From positions 576,366 to 640,365 of the forward strand of contig CAWDKH010000004.1 in NCBI GenBank assembly GCA_963802905.1: a stretch of 64,000 bases of DNA. Reading direction: 5' to 3'. Below, piece after piece: positions 55,093 to 63,400 of the stretch (the stretch's first letter is position 1; each line of letters begins with the position of its first letter). Both the position numbers and the translations under genes were made by a program. This stretch comes from DASQFQ01 sp963802905 (GTDB taxonomy: Bacteria > Actinomycetota > Thermoleophilia > Solirubrobacterales > Solirubrobacteraceae). Under the pieces are notes generated by a model, which made no database searches, had not been told where the DNA came from, and saw only the letters and a program-made list of their open reading frames with translations.

Positions 55093-57090
55093 CTAGCTCT
55101 CCCGGTGCGTGGCCTTGACGATGTGCGACGCCGAGGCGATCAGCTCGTCGGGCTCGAGGACGATGTGGCTGCCGGCAGGCTTGGAGTTCTGCTCGCCGGT
55201 CTGCAGGTTCGTCTCGTAGATCCGCAAGATCTTCACGAACTCGACGCCGTCGACCGCGTGCACCACGCCGTACAGCTCGCCCTGGTTGAGCGCGCGCCCG
55301 AACGCCCAGCCCTGGCCCGGCCCGGTCGCGTTGCCGCCCACCAGCGGGTTGAGGTACGTGTAGAGCGCGTGCGCGACGTCCTCCTCGACGCGCGCGGTGT
55401 CGGCGAGCGGCGAGGCCTGCAGGTTCACGACCACCGACAGCCCGCGGTACGCGCACGGCAGCAGCTGCACCGTGGTGCCGATCAGGCGCCGCTCGTCGAG
55501 GTACTCGGAGACCTCTTGGAGGAGCGACTCGTCGGGCACGAGCTCGTTGTAGGCGAGCTGGCGGTCGGCCGGGAAGAGCTGCGGCACGAGGTGCAGCTGC
55601 ACCGGGCCGCCCGTCGTCTGCGGCGGGACGCAGACCGCGCGCGCGACGCGCGGGGACGCCTCGCCGGCCAGGAACTCGAAGTCCTCGGCGGTGACTGCGC
55701 GGTAGCGGGTGCGGATCTCCATCGCCGCGCGCTGGCGCGCGTGCTCGAGCGCCTCGGCGTCGACGCCGCCGCTGGCGGCAACCGGGTTGGAAACGGTGTC
55801 GACGCCCGGCAGCGAGCTGCGGAGGACGTTGAGCGCGCCGGCGGCGACGTTGCCCGGGCGCCCGCCGCCGTGGCGGTAGCGCGTGAAGCGCAGGATCGCG
55901 CCCTTGGGCGGGATCGCGCCGTACTGGGTCCAGCCGCCGTCGGTCTCGCGGATCGCGGGGCCGAGCTCGATCTCTCCGCCGACCGGGCTGAGCCCGTAGT
56001 GGCGGTCGAACTCCGTCGAGGCGACGAAGTCGGGCCGCAGCTCCCACGCCGCCCAGTCCCCCGACTCGGGATCGCGGACCTCGAGCGTCTCGCCCGTGTG
56101 CGGCTTGAGCACCGGGCTGAAGCGGAGCGGGAAGGTCTGGCCCGGTGTCCCGTCGGACACGCCGACCATCTCGTTGACCTCCTGCGCGGCGTGCGACGTG
56201 GCCAGCAGCGCGCCGATCGGCGCGGCGGTGATCGAGTAGATCTCCGGCGCCTGCGTGTAGGTCGTCGCCGCGCCGCCGTGACGGGTCTTGTCGTCGATGC
56301 GGCAGCGCAGCCAGTGCATGCGGTGCCCGCCGAGCGGCTGCACCGCGGAGCGCGCGGGGAGCTGGAGCTCGACCGCGCCGGCGCCGTAGTTGAAGCCGCC
56401 GGTGAGGTCCTCGAGGACGACCGCCTCTTCCCAGTTGTTGTCGCCCTGGGAGACCTCCCAGCGCAGCGGCGGGTCCTCGGGATTGACGCCCGCGCCGCGT
56501 GCGGGCGAGGCGTCGACGTCGACCTGGACGAGCAGCCGTGCAAGCGGCTCGTCGAAGCCGATGTAGAGCGCGTCGCCAACGGCCGGCGGGTTGCCGAACG
56601 GCATCTGGTCGGCGCCCTGCGGGCGCGCCTCGCCGTCGGCCACGCCAACGTCCTTGATCTGACCCCCGCGCTGGAGCACGTACGCGCCCGGGCGCGCGGC
56701 CGGGATCGTGAAGTCCTCGTCGACCTGGAAGACGATCGACTCCTCGTTGCCCGTCCGCGGGGTGGCGACCTCGGTCTCGCCTCCAATGATGGTGACCGGC
56801 TCGGTCGGCGGCTCGACGAGCCGGAAGCGCACGTCGGCGGCCGCCGCGCTCGGGCCGTCTAGCTGGATGCCGAGCAGCTCGAGCAGCGTCACGTGGAGTT
56901 TGTCCGGGACACGGTTGAGCCGGTAGATCGTCATCTCCGTCATCCACGCGAAGAGCTCGATCAGCGTGATGCCGGGGTCTGAGACGTTGTGCTCGGTCCA
57001 CTCCGGGCACGAGCGGTTGATGCGCAGGCGCGCCTCCGAGACGAGGTCCTGGAAGCGCCGGTCGTCGAGCTCGATCTCTGGCAGCTTCAC
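55093..57090 (-). CDS. baseplate J-like wedge protein (Afp11-type)
   Basis: 665 residues. N-terminal NVSDPGITLIELFAWMTEMT and IYRLNRVPDKLHVTLLELLG mark the putative-baseplate-assembly/gpJ family. The middle has beta domains (DDKTRHGGAATTYTQAPEIY). The C-terminal half has RAVTAEDFEFLAGEASPRVA and VVVNLQASPLADTARVEEDV, as in T4 gp6/gpJ. It forms the wedge that links spike and sheath. ATG 57090 overlaps the gp25 stop codon. Confidence 0.93.
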   Translation of the reverse strand: MKLPEIELDDRRFQDLVSEARLRINRSCPEWTEHNVSDPGITLIELFAWMTEMTIYRLNRVPDKLHVTLLELLGIQLDGPSAAAADVRFRLVEPPTEPVTIIGGETEVATPRTGNEESIVFQVDEDFTIPAARPGAYVLQRGGQIKDVGVADGEARPQGADQMPFGNPPAVGDALYIGFDEPLARLLVQVDVDASPARGAGVNPEDPPLRWEVSQGDNNWEEAVVLEDLTGGFNYGAGAVELQLPARSAVQPLGGHRMHWLRCRIDDKTRHGGAATTYTQAPEIYSITAAPIGALLATSHAAQEVNEMVGVSDGTPGQTFPLRFSPVLKPHTGETLEVRDPESGDWAAWELRPDFVASTEFDRHYGLSPVGGEIELGPAIRETDGGWTQYGAIPPKGAILRFTRYRHGGGRPGNVAAGALNVLRSSLPGVDTVSNPVAASGGVDAEALEHARQRAAMEIRTRYRAVTAEDFEFLAGEASPRVARAVCVPPQTTGGPVQLHLVPQLFPADRQLAYNELVPDESLLQEVSEYLDERRLIGTTVQLLPCAYRGLSVVVNLQASPLADTARVEEDVAHALYTYLNPLVGGNATGPGQGWAFGRALNQGELYGVVHAVDGVEFVKILRIYETNLQTGEQNSKPAGSHIVLEPDELIASASHIVKATHRES

Positions 57091-57488
57091 TCTGCTTCCT
57101 CCGCAGGGATCACGTAGAACGGGTAGACGAGATTGCGTTTGTGGTTCGTCGCGCGGACGCGGTAGCCGATGGTGATGGTGAGCTCGCCGCGCTGGGCGCC
57201 GTCGAGGTCGAAGTCGATCTTCTGCACCTCGATCCGCGGTTCCCAGCGGTCGAGCGCGTAGCGGATCTCCGTCTCCATCCGGCCGACCGTCTCCGCGTCG
57301 ATCGTGTCGAACACGAAGTCGTGGACGCCGCAGCCGAACTCGGGGCGCATGGGGCGCTCACCGGGCGCCGTGCCGAGGATCAGCTCGAGCGCCTGCTGGA
57401 TGTCGTCGTGGCCGCGAGCGAGCGCGATGCCGCCCGCGCGGTCGACCTGGAGGGGGAAGGCGAGGCCCGAGCCGAGCAAGTCCGTCAT
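57087..57488 (-). CDS. gp25-like baseplate protein (Afp9-type)
   Basis: 133 residues from ATG 57488. GPW/gp25 signature: GLAFPLQVDRAGGIALARGH, DDIQQALELILGTAPGERPM and RPEFGCGVHDFVFD, followed by the strand-rich RIEVQKIDFDLDGAQRGELT. gp25 starts sheath assembly at the baseplate. It starts 14 nt after the VgrG stop; in many related clusters a PAAR gene sits at this point, but none is here. Confidence 0.95.
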   Translation of the reverse strand: MTDLLGSGLAFPLQVDRAGGIALARGHDDIQQALELILGTAPGERPMRPEFGCGVHDFVFDTIDAETVGRMETEIRYALDRWEPRIEVQKIDFDLDGAQRGELTITIGYRVRATNHKRNLVYPFYVIPAEEAE

Positions 57489-57502
57489 CGTCGATTCCGA
57501 CC

Positions 57503-59317
57503 CTATCCGAGATTGATGAGCCCGCCGGAGATGTTCACCATCGCCGATCCGTTGATGGTCACCTGCGGCGCCTTGAGGGTCAGCGAAGCCTGGCCCTCGA
57601 CCGTCACCGACGGCGCCTTGATGGTCAGCGACGCGCTCGACTCGAGCGTGACGGTGCCCGTCGCCTTGATCGTGGTCGAGCCGGTCGACTCGCTCTTGAC
57701 GTTGCCTTGGGCCTTCTGCTCGAGGTTGCCCGAGACCTCCGTCTTGCGGTTCCCCTGGATCTGCTCGGTGCGGTCTTTCGCGACCTTGACGAGCTGCTCG
57801 TCCTTGACGTCGACCGTCATCTTCTTCGTGCTCGTCAGCTTCATCTCGTCCTGGGACGTGGCGATGATCTGCTTGTCGCTCAGCACGGTGAACGAGCCGT
57901 CGCTCTCGGCGGCGCCGGTGAGGTGGCTGTCGCCCGGCTTGTCCTTGCCGTTCCACAGCGAGCCGAGCACATAGCCGCGGCGGGTGTCGCCGTTCTCGAA
58001 GGCGACGAGCACCTCGTCGTTCACCTGCGGCAGCATCAGCACGCCGCGCTGGGGACCGGCGTTCGGCGTGGCGATGCGGAGCCAGTCGCTCTCGAGCTGG
58101 TCGTCGAGCGCGGGGAACTTCACCTTGACGCGGCCCTGCTTCTCGTCGTCCTTGTTGTTGGTCACGAGGCCGATGGCGAGCCGGTCGCCGAACTTCCCGT
58201 TGCCGCCGTTGTTGCCGGCGCCGGTCATCGCCGCCAGCGAGCTCGGCGTCGAGGTGCCGGTAGAGACGAAGGTGTCGAACGAGCCGCCGCCCGAGAGGCT
58301 GTGGCGGACGGTCCCGACCAGGTACTCGCCGCTGAACTGCTCTCCCACGCCGGTGATCTTCAGCGTCACACCGGCCTTGACCTTGGGATTGCCGGGGATG
58401 TGGGCCTCGGCCTCGACGTACGCGGTGGCGATGCGGTCCAGCGTCGCCTTGGCGAGGGCCTCGACCTCGCCCTGGTCGACCGCGGAGGAGTTGGAGATGT
58501 GGATTGCGCCGCCGCCGAGGTCGTTGGAGACCTTGCTGCGCGTGAGGCCGATCTTCGAGAGCTCCTCCGACGCGCCGGCGCTGCTCGAGTACGCCCGTTT
58601 CGCCTTCGGATCCCACGCGCTGGCGGTGACCGTCTTCACCTGCTGGGCGCCGGAGACGCGTGGGTGGAACGAGGCGATCGTGTCCGGCCACGCGAGCTCG
58701 ACGGTCTCCTCCTTCACGACGTCCGCCGCCGGCAGGAACCGAGCCGTCTTGCCGTCGATCAGCAGCCAGTAGCCGATCCCGCGCGCGAGCCGCCAGATGA
58801 AGTCCCAGTCGGTCTCGTTGTCCTGCTGGAGCCAGTCCATCGTGACGTCGGTGCTCGTCACGTCGGCGGAGAGGCCGTTCTCCCTGATGACCAATTGGAC
58901 CGCGTCGCTGACCGTCTGCTGCTTGAACACGCGCGCCTTCCGGTTGCGCATCAGCTTGTGGCCCGCGTCGTAGGCGCGGACCCCGAGGGAGATCCCGCCG
59001 TGGCCGAAGTCAGCGTCGATCGCGACGACCTGCCCCTCGAACACCGTCGTCATCGGCGCTTGGTCCTCGAGGGCGCCGGCTTTGACGACGAGGTCGGTGC
59101 CGATCTTGAACGGCTGGCTGTCGACGTCCTGGGTTGCTTGGACCTTGTCGTAGGAGTTGATGAACATCGTCAGGTCGAGCGAGTCGGGCAGCATGAGGCT
59201 GTCGACGATCTTGATCTCGCCCAGCGCGTTCATGAGCTCCGGCTCGAGCTCCGCGCCGTTGAGCCGGATCTGGTAGCTGGCGACGTGCTTCTCTGCGGTG
59301 GCCGAGGCGGGGCTCAT
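57503..59317 (-). CDS. VgrG-like central spike protein (Afp8-type)
   Basis: 604 residues from ATG 59317. The N-terminal gp27-like hub (about 10-370) includes VKAGALEDQAPMTTVFEGQV, RNRKARVFKQQTVSDAVQLV and TDWDFIWRLARGIGYWLLID. The OB-fold (about 395-475) has RVKVKFPALDDQLESDWLRI and VLVAFENGDTRRGYVLGSLW. The C-terminal triple-stranded beta-helix has short repeats (TTIKATGTVTLESSASLTIK) and ends with GGLINLG. No extra effector domain is attached. Its ATG overlaps the LysM gene stop. Confidence 0.95.
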   Translation of the reverse strand: MSPASATAEKHVASYQIRLNGAELEPELMNALGEIKIVDSLMLPDSLDLTMFINSYDKVQATQDVDSQPFKIGTDLVVKAGALEDQAPMTTVFEGQVVAIDADFGHGGISLGVRAYDAGHKLMRNRKARVFKQQTVSDAVQLVIRENGLSADVTSTDVTMDWLQQDNETDWDFIWRLARGIGYWLLIDGKTARFLPAADVVKEETVELAWPDTIASFHPRVSGAQQVKTVTASAWDPKAKRAYSSSAGASEELSKIGLTRSKVSNDLGGGAIHISNSSAVDQGEVEALAKATLDRIATAYVEAEAHIPGNPKVKAGVTLKITGVGEQFSGEYLVGTVRHSLSGGGSFDTFVSTGTSTPSSLAAMTGAGNNGGNGKFGDRLAIGLVTNNKDDEKQGRVKVKFPALDDQLESDWLRIATPNAGPQRGVLMLPQVNDEVLVAFENGDTRRGYVLGSLWNGKDKPGDSHLTGAAESDGSFTVLSDKQIIATSQDEMKLTSTKKMTVDVKDEQLVKVAKDRTEQIQGNRKTEVSGNLEQKAQGNVKSESTGSTTIKATGTVTLESSASLTIKAPSVTVEGQASLTLKAPQVTINGSAMVNISGGLINLG

Positions 59318-59991
59318 GCCTCGAGCCTCGGGATCGTGAGCGGGGTGCCGCGGCGCAGCGCCAGCGGGTTGTCGATCTCGTTGGCCTCCGCGATGAGGCG
59401 CCAGCGCGTCGGGTCGCCGTAGGCGTTGTAGGCGATCGACGCGAGCGAGTCGCCGTCGGCCACGGTGTGGATCTTCATGCCGCGCAGCGCGCGCGTGGTC
59501 GGGTTCTGCGGTTCGCCGCCGCTCGAGGCCGAGGCGGTCGAGGCCTTCTCGGCCTGGGCGAGCTCGAGCCCGACGTCGGCGCGGATCGGCTCGCCGTTGG
59601 GGTGGAAGAGCTTGTACTGGACGCTGAGGCTCGTGGCGACGGCCTTGAACGTGTTGACCGAGCCCCAGGTGAACGTGACGAAGGGCGGGACCGAGCCGCC
59701 GCCTCCCCCGCCGCCGCCGCCCGTCTCCATCATCTTGAAGAGGCGGTCGGTGACCTCGCGGATGCTCTCGTTCTCGCCCAGCAGCGAGACGTCGAGCAGC
59801 AGCGCGAGCCGGATCATCCGGGGGTTGCCGCCGCCGAACTCGCCGTCGGGCAGGTCGACGCCGGTGCGCGGCTTGAACGTCCACACGTTGGTCTTGACGA
59901 TCGTGTACTCGGCCGGGTTGAACCCGCACTCGATCGGCTCCTGCCCGTCGATCTCGAGCTTGGCCTTCTGGAATCCCTGGGGGATCGGCAT
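59314..59991 (-). CDS. LysM-containing baseplate protein (Afp7-type)
   Basis: 225 residues from ATG 59991. Residues 1-150 are the tail-assembly part (QKAKLEIDGQEPIECGFNPA, EYTIVKTNVW and IRLALLLDVSLLGENESIRE) with a Gly run in the middle. The C-terminal 50 residues are a LysM (HTVADGDSLASIAYNAYGDP, TRWRLIAEANEIDNP, GTPLTIPRLEA). In contractile systems this protein joins the tube end to the spike hub; the LysM here is structural, not for secretion. The ATG shares a base with the tube gene's stop. Confidence 0.93.
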   Translation of the reverse strand: MPIPQGFQKAKLEIDGQEPIECGFNPAEYTIVKTNVWTFKPRTGVDLPDGEFGGGNPRMIRLALLLDVSLLGENESIREVTDRLFKMMETGGGGGGGGGSVPPFVTFTWGSVNTFKAVATSLSVQYKLFHPNGEPIRADVGLELAQAEKASTASASSGGEPQNPTTRALRGMKIHTVADGDSLASIAYNAYGDPTRWRLIAEANEIDNPLALRRGTPLTIPRLEA

Positions 59992-60425
59992 CAGGCCATC
60001 TTCAGCCCGGCGTGGGCGATCGTGAGCTCTTCGACGGCGGCCCCGGCGCCGCCCACCGCGATCGTCGGACCCGACCACTTGACGGGGTAGGCCTCATCGA
60101 ACGTGAACGAGCGGTGGACCTCGCCGTAGCGGTTGTAGATGTCGATGATCAGTTCCTTGCGGTCGGCCTTCACGCGGGTCTGCATGAACCACTTGAGGAG
60201 GTTGTCCTCGGTCGTCATGCCGCGGGCCAGCTCGAGCTTGGGGTAGATCAGGCGGCCGGGGAGCTGGTGGACGAACTCGTTGTTGCCGCCCTCGGCGTAC
60301 TCCTGGACCTCGACCTCGACGGCGAGGCCGCGGCACTCGACGAAGTAGCCGAGCTCCATCCCGGGGATGCGAACCCCGAAGACGTTGGCGGCGACGAGCT
60401 CCTTGCGTCCGTTGGTTGGTGGCAT
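59991..60425 (-). CDS. contractile-tail tube protein (gp19-like, Afp1/Afp5-type)
   Basis: 144 residues. Pattern of T4-like tail-tube proteins: FGVRIPGMELGYFVECRGLA, VEVQEYAEGGNNEFVHQLPG, RLIYPKLELARGMTTEDNLL and WFMQTRVKADRKELIIDIYN, ending EELTIAHAGLKMA. Its position just before the LysM gene fits the second, spike-proximal tube protein (Afp5 place). The main tube and sheath genes would be expected further upstream, beyond the right edge. Confidence 0.93.
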   Translation of the reverse strand: MPPTNGRKELVAANVFGVRIPGMELGYFVECRGLAVEVEVQEYAEGGNNEFVHQLPGRLIYPKLELARGMTTEDNLLKWFMQTRVKADRKELIIDIYNRYGEVHRSFTFDEAYPVKWSGPTIAVGGAGAAVEELTIAHAGLKMA

Positions 60426-60440
60426 CGTTCTCGTTCCTGG

Positions 60441-63400
60441 TTAGGGGAGGTCGTCGACGACTTGGCCGAGTTGCTCACGGTCGAGCTTGAACTGGCGTCG
60501 GATCTGATCGGTGGGGCTGGCGTCGCTGGACGATGACGAGGCGTGGTCGCTGCCGCCTCCGCCGCCGCCGAGGCTTGGGAGCTGCGGCAGCTTGGGCATC
60601 TGCGGCATCCCGGGCATCTGCGGCATGGCGGGCGCCTGCGGGATCTGGGGCAGCGCCGGCATGCCGCCCTGGGGGATCTGCGGGAGCGCGGGCATCCCGC
60701 CCTGCGGGATCTGCGGCATGCCGCCCCCGAGGCCACCGAAACCTTGGCGCGAGATCCGCATCGGCGCGGTGGTGAGCGGCACGCGCGCGGCGACGTCGGG
60801 CGGCGGCGGGAACGCGACGACGGCGCGGCCGCTCTCGTCGCGGGAGATCTGGGCGCCGGTCGCGGTGCTCAGGCTCGCGCCCGAGCTGCCGGTCATGGAG
60901 GCGCCGGCGGCGACGCGCGCGATCGAGGTGGCGCCCGGCTCGTGCGCGGCGCGCGGGGTAGGCGGCGCGGTGCGGACGAGCGCGGCCGACAGCGGGGCGG
61001 ACCGCTCGCGCCGGCTCAGGTTCATCGGCGCGGCGGCGGGGCGGGTCGGCGGTGACGGCGTCGTGTGCGGCCGCGGCTGGTCGTGACGCGGCGCGGGGAG
61101 CCCGAGCAGGCGCCGCGCGAGCGACCGCTTGGGTTCAGGGGCCGGTGTGGGCTGCAACGCCGGGGCAGGCTTCCGGGCGGGAGGAGTGGGGAGCGGCGCG
61201 CGCGCAGCCGCCCGGGAGACGGAGCGCGGCACCTGCGCGGCGACGGCCGGCGTCGGCGACGGGGTGCGCGGCGGCGGCCCCGGAGGTGCGGGCAGGCGCG
61301 GGGTGCGGGACGGCGGCGTGGCCGGGGCGGGGCCGGGGGTGGGCGACGCGGTGCGCTCGACCGACCTGGGGGCCGGGAGCGCGGGCTTGCGCGACACGGT
61401 GCGAGTCGGCACTGGCGCGGGCGCCTCGGCGGCCTTGGACGGAGCGGGTGCGTCGGCGGGCGCCGGCGTCCGCGAGACCGTGCGCTGCGACGGGGCCGGC
61501 GCGGACGGGGCGGCGCTGGAGGGGGCGGGAGCGGACGGCGCGGAGGTGGACGGAGCGGGAGCGGACGGCGCGGAGGTGGACGGAGCGGGAGCGGAAGGGC
61601 CGGTCGTGGAGGGACCGGAGGTGGACGGCCCGGAAGTGGGCGCGCCCGACGCCGGCGCGCCGGAAGCGGCCGCGCCGGAGTCGGAGAGGCCGGAAGCTGA
61701 TGCGCTCGAAGAGGACGCGTCGGAGCCGGAGGGGCCGGAGCCGGAGCGGGGGGAGCGGGAGAGGCGGGAACGGGGGGCGCCGGACGCGGGGGCGCCGGAA
61801 GTGGGCGCGCCGGGCGCGGAGGCGCCCGATGCGGATGCATCGGAGGTGGGGGCGCCGGAAGCGGACGCGCCGGAAGCGGACGCGCCGGACTCGAAAGCGC
61901 CGGAAGCAGACGCGGCGGACTCGAATGCGCCGGAAGCAGACGCGCTGGAGGCGGAGGCGCCGGATGGGGATGCGCCGGAAGCGGAAGCGCCCGGCGCGGG
62001 AGCGGACGGCGCGGAGGCGGAGGGCCCCGATGTCGAGGAAGCGGAGGGCGTGGGCGGCGCGGCGGCTGCGGGCCGGCGACTCACGCGGCGCGGCTCGGCC
62101 GGCCTCGGCGCCGCCGCTCGCGCGACGCTCGCGGCAGGCGGGGCCGGGGCGGGCGTGGCCGGCGGGGCTGGGGCGGGCTTCGCTGCCTGACCGCTGAACC
62201 CGAGCGCGCGCGCCATGCGTGCGAGCGGCGAGGGCTTCGCCGCGGCGGGTGTGGGACGGGCTGCGGGCTTGTGGGCGGGTGCCGGGGCGGGGCGGGCTGG
62301 GGCCTTCGTCCTGCTCACCGGCGGGGCCGTAGTGCTCCGCTCGGCCGGCTTCGGCGTGGGCGCGGCGGGGCGGCGGCTGAGGGACGCGGCAGGCCGGGGC
62401 GCGGGCGGCGTGGGGGCTGGAGCCTTTGGCGCCGGCGTCCCGCGGACGGCGTCGGCCGCGCGGCGGAACACGCCCTTCCGCGGCGCGGGTACCGGTGGGG
62501 GCGGAGGCGGGGCGGCCGCGCGCGAGACCTTCCGGGGGATGGCGGGCGCGGGTGGGAGCGCGGCGCGGCTGACCGCGGGCCGGCTCGGCGGCGCCGGGCG
62601 CGCGGCCGGGCTGGGCGCGGGCCGTGGCGGCACCTGGGGAGGCGGCGGCAGCTTCGCAGCGCCGGCGGTGCTGGCGGTCGTTGAGGATGGAGTGACGGGG
62701 GTGCGGCTCACCGCGCTCGGCGCCGGAGCCTCGGGCGCGGGCGTGTCGGCCTTCGGTGCGGGTTCGGGCGTCTTGCTGACCGGGGCCGAGGGCGGAGGCG
62801 GGGTCGGCGCGGCGGGGGCGGGCTTCGCCGGGCGGCGCGCCAGGCGGCGCTTGCCGCTCGGGGGCTGCGGCTTGGGCTGCACCGGCTCGTGCGTCGGGGC
62901 CTTCGGCGGTTCGGGCGCCTTGGCCGGCTCGCGGGACACAGAGCGGGTGGGCGCCTTCGGAGCCGGCGCCTTCGCCGGCTCGCGGGAGACCGAGCGGGTG
63001 GGAGGGGTCGGCGGCTTCGGCGCGGGCGCCGGATCACGCGACACGGAGCGCGTCGGCGGCGCAGGCGGTTTCGGCGCCTCGGCAGGCGGCTTCGCGGGCT
63101 CGCGCGACACCGACCGGGTCGGCGCGGAGGCGGCCTTCGGCGGCTCCGACGCGGGCGCCGGAGGCGGATCGGGCATGGGCACCCGCGAGGTGTAGCCCGC
63201 CGGTGGCATCGGCGGGCGGCCGTCGGGCCCGCGCGGTCCGTACACGCGAGGTGTACGAGCGATTGACTGCTCGGTGCCGCCGAGCGGCGCGGGCGGCATC
63301 GTCCCCTCGGCCGGCTGCGGCACCTCGCCGCGGTCCGGCGCGCTCTCAGCCGGCGCGGACGCGGAAGCCTCCGGCGCGGGCGGCTGGTTCGTCCTCAGGG

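Noticed and set aside
54440..57010. 856-codon frame spanning the gpJ and tail-I genes
   Set aside because: Only its last 214 codons (from GTG 55084) are protein-like; the rest is a shadow of gpJ.
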